Both the position numbers and the translations under genes were made by a program. A stretch of 31,961 nucleotides of DNA from a virus. Under the pieces are notes generated by a model. The model was not told the origin of the DNA. It worked only from the letters and a program-made list of their open reading frames with translations, and ran no database searches. Shown piece by piece: positions 24,342 to 31,961 of this stretch; positions within the stretch are counted from its first letter, which is position 1, and every line of letters begins with the position of its first letter. The stretch spans positions 1 through 31,961 of IMG/VR virus record IMGVR_UViG_3300006072_000027. One strand, given 5' to 3'.

Positions 24342-24680
24342 TTAGCTCAATGAAAGGTTGTCAAGGTTGCCATTTTGGGCAGGATTTGAAGTGGTTTGCT
24401 CAGGAGATATAACAGCATTTGAATACTCGCCAGTTTGCAAGTTATTATTTGTTGTTGCCACATCTTGATCTGGTCTTGGAAAACGAATGTTGATACGTTC
24501 AGTCTTCCGAGCCGCAAGTCGATATGGGTCTTTCTCGTCAGCACAGCCTTCGTTGCATACACGCAAACCGGGAAAGTTTGGATCGTTTCTCATCACCGCA
24601 TGAGGACGCTTCATCTTGCACCGATCACAAATCGCAATCGATATTGTAGACATTCCACGTGTATCAAGGAATATAGGCAT
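24342..24680 (-). CDS. Small protein with a CxxC...CxxxC metal-binding motif
   Basis: This 112-residue protein has C18 and C21 (CDRC), C42 and C46 (CNEGC), spaced like a zinc ribbon. Between them is HAVMRNDPNFPGLRVC. The C-terminal part (RINIRFPRPDQD, then an Asn/Gln/Thr-rich tail) is likely disordered. GAGGTAATT precedes the start; an internal ATG at residue 10 would keep all the Cys. I recall this small gene lying next to adaptor and fibre genes in other phages, so it may be a virion or assembly protein, but its job is unknown. Confidence 0.65.
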   Translation of the reverse strand: MPIFLDTRGMSTISIAICDRCKMKRPHAVMRNDPNFPGLRVCNEGCADEKDPYRLAARKTERINIRFPRPDQDVATTNNNLQTGEYSNAVISPEQTTSNPAQNGNLDNLSLS

Positions 24681-24682
24681 AA

Positions 24683-25756
24683 TTACCTCGTATACACAGA
24701 GATATTAGGTGCAAAGTATTCTGGTGATTTGTCGCGTTCTTCTTGTTCGACATCATAAAGATGCTTATCTGCCATCTTTTCAAGATACATGATTCTTTGA
24801 ATGTCAACTGCAGGAAACTCCAAGCTCATTTTGTGAGCTAGTAAGTTAATTACAGCCTCATACCAACGATTCGGTATGGCCAATTGCCCCGAAAGGGCAC
24901 CAACGTCTTGGATATAGGCTGAATACCATACAGTGACCTGCACAAATGAAGTAGAGGGGACTGGCCAAAGCGCCAAAGTGGGATTTGGTATTGTTCTTTC
25001 AAAATAATATTGAAAAGGTTGGTTGGCAGTAAAGTTTTTGTTAGGCAAATTGGTGTAATCGTCCCTATTTAGACGTGACATCTCAATTTCTGTGCTCATG
25101 TTTCCAAAATATAGCTCTCGCAACGCCAATGTAGTGCCATTAAATGCCAAAATACGGTAGTAAATGACATTGGATCCGGGATCTATGTCTTGCCAAATCC
25201 ATTGGCCATCAGTCACCGTGACTGCAGTAGCCGTATATAGCGTAGTCCAGTTTGTATTATCGCTCGAAGACTGTAAGTAATAGCTCCAAGTAGACGTTCC
25301 CCCCCCAGAAATGTAGGGCATGATGCCAATTGAGCCTATATACTGAGGATTACTTGTGCCGTAATTGATTGCAAAGTTTCCATTTGCGCTTGTTTGTTGG
25401 CAATATGTACTGACATCTTGGTCATACAAGTTGGAAACAGTACCGCCTGCGCTAGAAGTATAGCTACCAGAAGGTTGCTTCATTTGCCGATATAAGACGT
25501 TTAGAGCGTCATTTGCACCCGCAGGCAGGGTGTACATATACTGGTTTGCATTACAGCCTATAACGGTCTTAGAAATGGCAAAATACTGTATTCCACGGTT
25601 CATCATGTGCGACAAAAGGAAAAAAAGGTTTTCCCTAGCCGCTAACTGAAGCTCAGAACTTATCTCTTCGGCCAATTTTCCGCACCTACGCGCCGCATGA
25701 TCAATTACGGTTTGTACGGTAACTACGGTTTGACCTACTGTTCCTGAGTATGCCAT
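24683..25756 (-). CDS. Adaptor-like virion protein with an inserted discoidin-like domain
   Basis: This 357-residue protein starts with a helical part (GTVGQTVVTVQTVIDHAARR, LQLAARENLFFLLSHMMNRG) and ends in helices (IPNRWYEAVINLLAHKMSLE, IMYLEKMADKHLYDVEQEER). That matches the outline of ring-forming head-tail or tail-tube proteins such as T7 gp11. Between them, about residues 100-218, lies an insert resembling a F5/8 type C (discoidin) domain. It has NLYDQDVSTYCQ, IGSIGIMPYI, STWSYYLQSSSDNTNWTTLY, YYRILAFNG and LALRELYFGN in the expected order. Such domains bind glycans. It would make this a connector with a surface-exposed binding module. Identification as adaptor is by outline only. Confidence 0.5.
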   Translation of the reverse strand: MAYSGTVGQTVVTVQTVIDHAARRCGKLAEEISSELQLAARENLFFLLSHMMNRGIQYFAISKTVIGCNANQYMYTLPAGANDALNVLYRQMKQPSGSYTSSAGGTVSNLYDQDVSTYCQQTSANGNFAINYGTSNPQYIGSIGIMPYISGGGTSTWSYYLQSSSDNTNWTTLYTATAVTVTDGQWIWQDIDPGSNVIYYRILAFNGTTLALRELYFGNMSTEIEMSRLNRDDYTNLPNKNFTANQPFQYYFERTIPNPTLALWPVPSTSFVQVTVWYSAYIQDVGALSGQLAIPNRWYEAVINLLAHKMSLEFPAVDIQRIMYLEKMADKHLYDVEQEERDKSPEYFAPNISVYTR

Positions 25757-25765
25757 TTAATTTCC

Positions 25766-26287
25766 TTACCAACCGGGACAGTTCCAACGCTTTAGTGATG
25801 CCTTAGCTCTTGGCGCATCTCCACTTGCGTGTTTTACTACCCCAGACATTCTTGCACAAAATGAATCCTTGCGTGAACCACCTTGGGGCTGTGGAGCCTT
25901 TAAATGGCTTCCTGTCTCACGGTTGTACTTAGCCCTGCCTTTAGCTGTGAGTCCCGCGCCTTTGTCTGTCGATAGTTTTTCACCTCGTCCGACAGCCAAT
26001 GACACGCCACCACCATCTTTGTGCTTTGCAGTTTTAGCTGATTCTTTGAAAGCTTCAGCAGTTGGGGCACCCTTTGAACCAACTTTTCGCATTTTTTCAT
26101 GAGATCCATGGGCAATCCTCTCTTGTTTTGCATGAATATTGGCATACAAGCCGCCTTTGGCCATTTTCTTCCCCTCATCAGCTTTGACAAATTCTTTGCC
26201 GACCTTCTGAGGAACACCACCAAACCCACCTTTTGTGTGGGCGGCGGCTTCCATCAGCCTGTGTTGAGCAGGTGATTTACTTGGCAT
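25766..26287 (-). CDS. Small basic virion-cluster protein
   Basis: I start at ATG 26287 (MPSKSPAQHRLMEAAAHTKG, 173 residues), because the earlier ATG at 26344 lies inside the upstream gene and the first 19 residues look out of place. The protein is very basic and Gly/Lys-rich. Conserved-looking pieces are KMAKGGLYANIHAKQERIAH, RKVGSKGAPTAEAFKES and the C-terminal GLTAKGRAKYNRETGSHLKA, SFCARMSGVV and RWNCPGW. I recognise this last pattern from short phage proteins of unknown function. It may bind DNA or pack inside the head. It is coupled to the large structural gene (stop 26289). Confidence 0.6.
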   Translation of the reverse strand: MPSKSPAQHRLMEAAAHTKGGFGGVPQKVGKEFVKADEGKKMAKGGLYANIHAKQERIAHGSHEKMRKVGSKGAPTAEAFKESAKTAKHKDGGGVSLAVGRGEKLSTDKGAGLTAKGRAKYNRETGSHLKAPQPQGGSRKDSFCARMSGVVKHASGDAPRAKASLKRWNCPGW

Positions 26288-26288
26288 A

Positions 26289-28922
26289 TTAAGCTTGTGA
26301 CTCTTGCCAAGATAAACGGGCAAATGCAGTACCGTTTGAACCAATTTGGCTAACCGTTACATACAAAATATCAGGACCATCAGGATAAGTTCCCGCTTGG
26401 CTTGTAGGCACAGTGTTTGACAATCCACCACCCAATATGCAATTACCAAAAGGTGCAACTGCAGTTAAGTCTAGAGTTGTTTGGCCTGCTGTATTGGTAA
26501 AGAATGCCGCAATGGACTCACCGCCAGTGATGGTGGTTGCTGTATTGGTATTCGTAGCCACTTGCACAATTGAACTTGTATTGGTGTTGTTTTGTGTTGG
26601 AGAAGCAAAAGAAGTGAATCCACTTGTTCCACCAATAACACCATTCAAGATGAACTGAACAAGATAACTTGTAGTAGTCAACATAGCAATCTCACGCATT
26701 TGCAACTGCAAGCGATTGATAATCTCTTTGACCCCCAATGTACCCACAGTGCCGTTATCCACCGAAGGAGCCACGCGAATAGCCATAATTGGCACAGCCG
26801 TAGTGCTTGAAGTAGATACAGCCGAAGTCATACCGTAGTTAAAAATCAACGATATGTCATTGGTAAATCCACCGTCCATAACCACTGATGAACCCCAGTG
26901 AGATAGTTGAGCGGCAGTATCAGGAGATGCATACTCAACAGCAATTGGAGCAGTTGCAGAATAGGTAAATGCAGTAGCGGCGGCACCACCTGTTGCGCCC
27001 CTTGTAGCGCCTGTCAGAGATGTAGATGTCAATCCAGTATAAGAAATATACTCAATGACTCCAGAAGTACCATTACCAATAATACGAGCACTTCCACCTG
27101 CAGGGTTGAATCCTGATGTGCTACTCACATTAATCGTAGTGTCAGAAACGCCAATACTTGATGTAATGGTTGTCAATGGCAATATACTGTTTTGCTCATA
27201 GTGTGATGGCAAGTTTCCTGAACGCATATATGCTTGATATTGCACATTGTTGTTCTGGAATCCATAAACATAAATGATTGCACCACTTGTTGCCCTAAAT
27301 CCAAATCTAGCTACACCTGCACCGTACCAAGAATAGTCCATGTAGAACATTTGTATTTTGGTCAAGTCTAGGTTATATCCAGATGGATTAGATGCAGATC
27401 CAGAACCATCACACACATCCCACCATTGTGATTGTGGAATCTTAGTCTCAACAACCCTTGAAACTAGAGCATTCGCAATGGTTGCACCACGATACTCAGG
27501 AGTTATATAAAGTTGTGTGTCGCTAGTGATAGTCAAAACTCTGTAAGTTTGGCCGCGAATGGTAATATAGTCACCAACCACCAATTGGGTTGTAAATTGA
27601 GTACTGCTACCAGTTACCAATGAACTGTTTTGTGTTGCAGTAACTGTTCCAGTAATTTGGTTAACGCTATTACGCAATACGCAATATAGTGTTTGGCCAT
27701 CAAATTGGAAGAAGATACCGTTTTGGCTATCAAAGAATCCAATCTTGTTGCTTGATCCATACCAAGAATATGGGCTAACGTGAGGGATAGAAGGTACAGT
27801 AGATGTGGCTGTAGCCGCTGTTGGAGTTGACAATGCGGTATAAGTAAATGTCAACGCTGTAGGTACACTGGTAATTCTAAAAATACCATTGTAGGCAGAC
27901 TGATCAAATCCATTAACTTGCACATAAGTGTTAATAGTAAAATTATGAGGAGTCTTACTTGTAACAGTTACTGTTGTTCCAGATGAAGTTAATGAAGTAA
28001 ACGCAATCTGTGGTTTTAAAATAGTACCAGTAGAGAACTGAATACCTTTACCAGACTGGTATCGGAAATAACGTCTTGTCTGTCTGAACAGTTGCTGATT
28101 AGGAACGCCTGCACCCGCAGTAAAGTTTACAGAGCCATCATAAGCATGGCAATCCACCCAACCCACTGGACGGGCATAAAGATTAGATTGACCTGCCGTG
28201 TTAGCAATAGTCGTAGATGGTGTTCCATTCACGTTTGTAAACGTGAAGGTTGTTGCTGAAGGTGTTGTTGCTACAGTTTGTGCGCCATTGATCTGTGTTG
28301 CAGTCGATGGTCCTGTTGTTCCAGTGATGTAAATGGAAGAACCTGCTGACAAACCATGTGGGAATGAAGTTGTACAAGTTACTGTAGAACCAGAAAATGT
28401 AAATGCAGTCGTGCCAGTCAAGGCAAAAGCGCAATTTGAAAACGTGTAGCCTTGATAGCAATAGGTAGTAGCCGCAGAATAGTTGTTGACAGTAGTAACT
28501 GGATTGGCAACTTGAACGGTAATAGATGTACCTGCGCTAACACCTGCGACTACATATGCCCAACCTTGAGCATTAGGATCAATTGTGTCCTCAATAAAGA
28601 AAGGCGTACCAGTTGCAACAGTCACATTTGATGCAAACGTAATGACTAGCTGATATGTATTAGCTTGATTGCCTGTAATAGCAGACACTGGCAATGCCGC
28701 AGAGGGCAAATAATACAATGATTGACGATTGTTTTCTAGAGAAATTTGCTCCCACTTGGTAGGCTGTTGGCCATACTCAAAGTCGGTATCAATCAAGGAT
28801 TGGGGCGTAGATACACGCATTTTGTCTACAGCATCATAGGCTCCAGACCTTTGTGCCTGCTGAAGACGTAATTGATTGTCAGTATTTGACGTTGGGCCAG
28901 TGTAAACTGATAATTCAGACAT
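26289..28922 (-). CDS. Large virion structural protein
   Basis: This 877-residue protein opens with SVYTGPTSNTDNQLRLQQAQ and DKMRVSTPQSLIDTDFEYGQ (about residues 31-50), a segment I recognise from virion structural proteins of aquatic phages. The rest is a series of Thr/Ser/Val-rich beta modules (for example SFPHGLSAGSSIYITGTTGP, TPHNFTINTYVQVNGFDQSA and ISSIGVSDTTINVSSTSGFN). There are aromatic stretches such as SQWWDVCDGSGSAS and FYMDYSWYGAG. The C-terminus contains LGVKEIINRLQLQMREIAML. It could be a large fibre, collar or whisker protein. AGGTGGAAT precedes the start. The nearby upstream gene is the His-rich protein. Function is not determinable. Confidence 0.6.
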   Translation of the reverse strand: MSELSVYTGPTSNTDNQLRLQQAQRSGAYDAVDKMRVSTPQSLIDTDFEYGQQPTKWEQISLENNRQSLYYLPSAALPVSAITGNQANTYQLVITFASNVTVATGTPFFIEDTIDPNAQGWAYVVAGVSAGTSITVQVANPVTTVNNYSAATTYCYQGYTFSNCAFALTGTTAFTFSGSTVTCTTSFPHGLSAGSSIYITGTTGPSTATQINGAQTVATTPSATTFTFTNVNGTPSTTIANTAGQSNLYARPVGWVDCHAYDGSVNFTAGAGVPNQQLFRQTRRYFRYQSGKGIQFSTGTILKPQIAFTSLTSSGTTVTVTSKTPHNFTINTYVQVNGFDQSAYNGIFRITSVPTALTFTYTALSTPTAATATSTVPSIPHVSPYSWYGSSNKIGFFDSQNGIFFQFDGQTLYCVLRNSVNQITGTVTATQNSSLVTGSSTQFTTQLVVGDYITIRGQTYRVLTITSDTQLYITPEYRGATIANALVSRVVETKIPQSQWWDVCDGSGSASNPSGYNLDLTKIQMFYMDYSWYGAGVARFGFRATSGAIIYVYGFQNNNVQYQAYMRSGNLPSHYEQNSILPLTTITSSIGVSDTTINVSSTSGFNPAGGSARIIGNGTSGVIEYISYTGLTSTSLTGATRGATGGAAATAFTYSATAPIAVEYASPDTAAQLSHWGSSVVMDGGFTNDISLIFNYGMTSAVSTSSTTAVPIMAIRVAPSVDNGTVGTLGVKEIINRLQLQMREIAMLTTTSYLVQFILNGVIGGTSGFTSFASPTQNNTNTSSIVQVATNTNTATTITGGESIAAFFTNTAGQTTLDLTAVAPFGNCILGGGLSNTVPTSQAGTYPDGPDILYVTVSQIGSNGTAFARLSWQESQA

Positions 28923-28944
28923 TATTCCACCTATAAATCATGAA

Positions 28945-28964
28945 GTGGGAGCCGTAGCCCCCAC
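28945..28964 (-). other. Strong intergenic hairpin with UACG-type loop
   Basis: Minus-strand RNA can form an 8-bp stem (GTGGGGGC paired with GGCTCCCAC, one G-U pair) closed by C and G around a UACG tetraloop, a very stable type. It lies between the His-rich gene (28970) and the structural gene (28922). No T-run follows on the minus strand, so it is not a standard terminator there. It may be a processing, stability or attenuation element. Confidence 0.5.
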
Positions 28965-28969
28965 TTTTC

Positions 28970-30646
28970 TTACTTTTTGATACTGCCACCACGCTTTTTA
29001 GGTGGTACAACTGTAGTTGATTTTACAGTTTTAGTCACGCTACCTGATGGAGGCGCTCCAAATCCCAAAGCATTCTTGACCATGTTGTATCCACTTGTTA
29101 GCGGCTTCAACATCATGTCACGCATTGCTATATTGTCGGCCTTGTCTTGTTTTGCAACAGAGTCATAGCCTCCATGAGATTCGTCAGTGGTAGAGCCACC
29201 ACCATCAAACTTTTTTACGTGGCCACCCTTCTTGAACACACCCGACAACTCATTGATCCGAGTAGCTCTTGAAGGAGGTTTGTTAGCTTGGGGCATTACC
29301 ACGGCAGAACCCTGTTTGTTAACAGAGCCCCCCGTGGCGAAGTGCTTTTTTGCGTGGCCACCTCGCTTGAATCCACCTGCATTAGCTTCTTTCACCTCAC
29401 CAGTTTTGGTGTGTGATTTGCCCTTGGGTGTAGTATCAACATTGTAGTTGGTGAAGTGACCTTCATTGCCTTCAATGGTGCCCTCTAGATCAACCATGCC
29501 GCCTTTAGCATAGTGGTGCTTCTTAGCCTTGCCACCGTGCTTGAAACCGCCGTCATTGGCCATATCAACTTGGCCTGTACCGCGAGCTTTTCTATCAGGC
29601 ATTGCAGTGTGCAAATCAGTGTTCTCGTAGTAGTGCTCATTACCCTCGATAGTTCCACCCATGACTGACTTGCCACGTGTTTCGCTCTCGTTGGTCTCAC
29701 TAGGAATACGTGAACCAATTGCACCGCCACTAGCGTACTTGCCGCCTGAACACATAGCTTTATGGTGCTCCATCATCTTTTTGTGATGAGCAGAACCACC
29801 TTCTTTGTGCATTTTGGCATGGTGTTTAGCCATGTGCTTGTGGTGCTCAATAGAGCCTTCAGGATGGCCAGATTTATGGTGAACCTTACCACCATGCTTA
29901 AAACCACCTGCATTGCCCTCTTTGATTTCACCAGTACCGTGTGCTGTATCACGACCTGCACCAACAACCTTGGTTTTGACAAAAGGCTTTTGGTTGTTTT
30001 CAATGGTATTTTTTGTTTCAAAACTATCCATTTCCTTCCCGCCGTCAACCTTGCCACCCTTGGCATAATGATGTTTAGATCCACCAGTTTTGCATTTTTC
30101 CAAATGCTCCATGGCTTTATCTAGATGATGAGCACCGCCACCTTCTTTGTGTTTCTCAAGGCAAGCTCTGGCTTTAGCAAGATTCTTCATGCGCTCAGAA
30201 GCAGAACCACCTGCGGCCATACCTTTGTGGGCTAAGTGAGCAGGCATATGCTCGTGATGACGCAACTCTTTTTCAATCTTCTCAAAGCGTTTGTCTTCAG
30301 CTTCTTGCTCTTTACGAGTTTCGATCTCACCGCCGACAGCCTTGTGAGCCTTGCCACCTTTTTTCATCAAAGGAGTAGCCATTGCCTTGCGGCGCATAGC
30401 CATGCTAGGACGCATAGGAGCCGCACCTGCCATTGCAGGAGCCATGCCCATAGGACGTGCCATAGGCATTCCGCTCATTCCACCCATAGCGTGGTGTTCC
30501 ATTGACTTGTGGCCGTGCTCTTCCTTGCTTTCATGCTTTTTGGAAACATGACCGCCTTTTTTGAGCTTCAGAATAACTGAAGGCTCGTCAGTCATCATTT
30601 TGGGCATTTGGACGAATCCAGTTGCACCCTTCATTGCTTTTGCCAT
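28970..30646 (-). CDS. His/Gly/Lys-rich repeat protein in the head-gene region
   Basis: This 558-residue protein is extremely rich in Lys, His, Gly and Met. It carries many KxGG and HxGG elements (LKLKKGGHV, HYAKGGKV, FKHGGKAKK). Three related segments at about 213-256, 331-377 and 389-435 share the pattern TIExN, then GTGE/Q or KTGE, then A-N-(A/D)-G-G-F-K-(H/R)-G-G. Around 50-105 it is Met/Pro-rich. It has no membrane segment. The composition suggests a basic, possibly metal- or nucleic-acid-binding protein. Its place two genes after the probable capsid protein makes a head location possible. No family with known function is recognised. Confidence 0.55.
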   Translation of the reverse strand: MAKAMKGATGFVQMPKMMTDEPSVILKLKKGGHVSKKHESKEEHGHKSMEHHAMGGMSGMPMARPMGMAPAMAGAAPMRPSMAMRRKAMATPLMKKGGKAHKAVGGEIETRKEQEAEDKRFEKIEKELRHHEHMPAHLAHKGMAAGGSASERMKNLAKARACLEKHKEGGGAHHLDKAMEHLEKCKTGGSKHHYAKGGKVDGGKEMDSFETKNTIENNQKPFVKTKVVGAGRDTAHGTGEIKEGNAGGFKHGGKVHHKSGHPEGSIEHHKHMAKHHAKMHKEGGSAHHKKMMEHHKAMCSGGKYASGGAIGSRIPSETNESETRGKSVMGGTIEGNEHYYENTDLHTAMPDRKARGTGQVDMANDGGFKHGGKAKKHHYAKGGMVDLEGTIEGNEGHFTNYNVDTTPKGKSHTKTGEVKEANAGGFKRGGHAKKHFATGGSVNKQGSAVVMPQANKPPSRATRINELSGVFKKGGHVKKFDGGGSTTDESHGGYDSVAKQDKADNIAMRDMMLKPLTSGYNMVKNALGFGAPPSGSVTKTVKSTTVVPPKKRGGSIKK

Positions 30647-30659
30647 GAATTATTCTCCT

Positions 30660-31712
30660 TTAAGCTTGGGTGATGCCAAGCAAACCAGTTGCTGTAGCGT
30701 TAGGGCCAACCTGAATTGCAGTCAAACCTAACTCAAGTACCAAACGGGCTAGACCGTTCAGAGTGCCGCCGGGTGCATAAGTGCCGCGCACATCAGGTGT
30801 TACTGAGGTAGAAGTAAACTGGGGAACCAAGCTCATACCAGAGGTAATTGTTGTGCCGCTAGTAGCAACATAAGTACCTGCCAAGTAGTTGGCTTGAGTT
30901 GTAGACAATTTACCAGTTGTACCGTTAATCTTTGTCCACCAGTAAGTAGTGTTCAATGAAACTCCGGTCAAAGTACCCAAAGCACCAGTCAACTGAATCA
31001 AAGTACCACTCTCAGGAGCATAGGCCACGGTGATAACGCCGGGCGTAGCTGATGTGAAGTTAGTAATTGATTGAGTATTGTAGTTAGTGGTGTTGCTGTA
31101 ATAGCCACTCAAGTAAGTACCTGAATCAAATGCAAGTGATCCAGTAAACTTGTTAGAAAGGATATAACTAGCATCGCTCATACGAGCAGGCAAACCGAGG
31201 ATATTTGTTGTATCAACAGACACTGCAACAGTGGTTGCGGCTGAATAAGCAACTGAATAAACTTGGAAGAAAGCCTTGCGACCACTGGTAGTTGTTGATG
31301 CAACAGTACCAGACTGAATGATTTCAGTCATTGATTGGCCGTAATAGTCATAACCAGTGATAGTTATAACTGAATTGGTGGGTGATCCTGATGCTGTGGT
31401 TACAGATACTGCACGTGGATAGTCAAACTGAATAACAGAAGTACCATCTGAACGAATAACAGTAGTTGTTCCTGCAGTAGCAGAAGCAGTGGCAAGTGCA
31501 GTACCACTATAAGTGGTTGCAGTTGTAGGTGTCTTGGCGGCCAATACAGCGGCAGTAGTGGCAACAGCAGGAGTTGTATCATATAGATACACACGTCCCA
31601 TTGGGCCAAAGCCAACTGACATTGGGGAAGGATTCTGAAAGGCGCTGTTGGCGTTTGTGCCAACGTACGCAGGTGCATTGCCTAGAAATAGGTCATCTGA
31701 AAATTGGGGCAT
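30660..31712 (-). CDS. Putative head decoration / capsid-associated protein
   Basis: This 350-residue protein begins MPQFSDDLFLGNAPAYVGTN and includes SVGFGPMGRVYLYDTTPAVA. It is Thr/Ser/Ala-rich with alternating strands (SVIQFDYPRAVSVTT, SVITITGYDYYGQSMTEIIQ). The C-terminal part holds the segment TPDVRGTYAPGGTLNGLARL, which I recognise from virion proteins encoded next to capsid genes. GGAG precedes the ATG. Only 28 bases separate it from the terminator behind the capsid gene. It probably binds the capsid surface. The exact class (decoration or minor head protein) is inferred. Confidence 0.55.
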   Translation of the reverse strand: MPQFSDDLFLGNAPAYVGTNANSAFQNPSPMSVGFGPMGRVYLYDTTPAVATTAAVLAAKTPTTATTYSGTALATASATAGTTTVIRSDGTSVIQFDYPRAVSVTTASGSPTNSVITITGYDYYGQSMTEIIQSGTVASTTTSGRKAFFQVYSVAYSAATTVAVSVDTTNILGLPARMSDASYILSNKFTGSLAFDSGTYLSGYYSNTTNYNTQSITNFTSATPGVITVAYAPESGTLIQLTGALGTLTGVSLNTTYWWTKINGTTGKLSTTQANYLAGTYVATSGTTITSGMSLVPQFTSTSVTPDVRGTYAPGGTLNGLARLVLELGLTAIQVGPNATATGLLGITQA

Positions 31713-31740
31713 GATCTTTACTCCATGAAAAGTTGATCAA

Positions 31741-31773
31741 TTAAAAAAAAGGGGAGAGGTTTTGCCCCTCCCC
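31741..31773 (-). terminator. Terminator after the capsid gene
   Basis: On the minus strand GGGGAG (complement of 31768-31773) pairs with CTCCCC (complement of 31751-31756) around a 10-base interior containing a further GG/CC pair. A run of eight T follows (31743-31750). It lies just after the stop of the gene entering from the right edge and 28 bases before the next gene, so some readthrough is expected. Confidence 0.75.
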
Positions 31774-31782
31774 ACTTTGGCA

Positions 31783-31961
31783 TTAAACGCCTGCTGTACC
31801 AAACAACGCGCGTGGATCAGTCCAGTTAGGAATGTAACGCTCAGTTGCTTTATAACGCATTGAATCAGTCTCGAAATCACCTTCCATGGTTTTCTCCAAA
31901 CGTCTACGCATCATGAGCTTCATGCCCTCTGGCGCATCAGTCTGAACCCACCATGCAGTGG
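31783..31961 (-). CDS. Probable major capsid protein, C-terminal end (partial)
   Basis: The last 58 or so residues enter from the right edge and end at TAA 31783-31785. They include TDAPEGMKLMMRRRLEKTME, FETDSMRYKATERYIPNW and TDPRALFGTAGV. The pattern of a basic helix, then (F/D)-xD-x-x-RYKATERY, then W-T-D-P-R-x-x-x-G, matches my recollection of C-terminal ends of phage major capsid proteins. The strong terminator right after it and the following decoration-like gene fit that role, since capsid genes often have a terminator behind them. Only the tail of the protein is visible, so the assignment is probable, not certain. Confidence 0.5.
   Translation of the reverse strand, partial: TAWWVQTDAPEGMKLMMRRRLEKTMEGDFETDSMRYKATERYIPNWTDPRALFGTAGV

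Noticed and set aside
26288-26344. Longer start for the small basic protein
   Set aside because: The added residues overlap the upstream structural gene and do not resemble the rest; ATG 26287 is preferred.

Overview
The window is part of the genome of a tailed double-stranded DNA phage, most likely an uncultivated one. No replication, integration or packaging gene is visible here. The virion genes point to a short-tailed (podovirus) particle. There is an adaptor resembling the phage SU10 family (11588-12226), a P22 gp10-like tail nozzle (8380-10374) and four large low-complexity internal/ejection-type proteins (825-8141), with no recognisable sheath or tape measure. The host is inferred to be Gram-negative, because the lysis block carries a two-component spanin pair with a lipobox. 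An aquatic bacterial host is plausible from the style of the fibre and 2OG-oxygenase genes, but I cannot prove it from sequence.

Layout. Almost everything is on the minus strand and reads right to left. It starts with the C-terminus of a probable major capsid protein (31783 to the window edge) and a terminator. Next come a decoration-like structural protein, a His/Gly/Lys-rich repeat protein, an 877-residue structural protein, a small basic protein, an adaptor-like protein with an inserted discoidin-like domain and a Cys-motif protein. After these is a tail-fibre cluster (17629-24339: fibres, two glycine-rich adhesin-like proteins and small fibre-associated proteins), followed by a 2OG-Fe(II) oxygenase. 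The lysis and membrane block (14104-16628) holds small membrane proteins, a short lipoprotein, a holin candidate, nested Rz/Rz1 spanins and a GH19-type endolysin. An acetyltransferase and a metallophosphoesterase follow. A single plus-strand gene (12375-12638) interrupts the series. The minus-strand series then resumes with adaptor, fibre, nozzle and ejection-type proteins and ends at a strong terminator near 780-805. The left edge carries four short plus-strand genes, which are a separate module facing the late genes.

Many neighbouring minus-strand genes overlap by ATGA or TAATG, which suggests translational coupling in long late transcripts.

The most interesting signal is in the gene starting at 16434. 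Its zero frame runs into an A AAA AAG heptamer. A -1 shift there swaps an unconvincing tail for a membrane segment, and the new stop overlaps the next gene's start by ATGA. Other points of note are a 53-residue lipoprotein too short for ordinary gene calling, a histidine-rich virion-cluster protein with three related modules, a discoidin-like insertion in an adaptor-like protein, a perfect 10-bp inverted repeat at the acetyltransferase start, and a terminator only 28 bases upstream of the next gene after the capsid gene.
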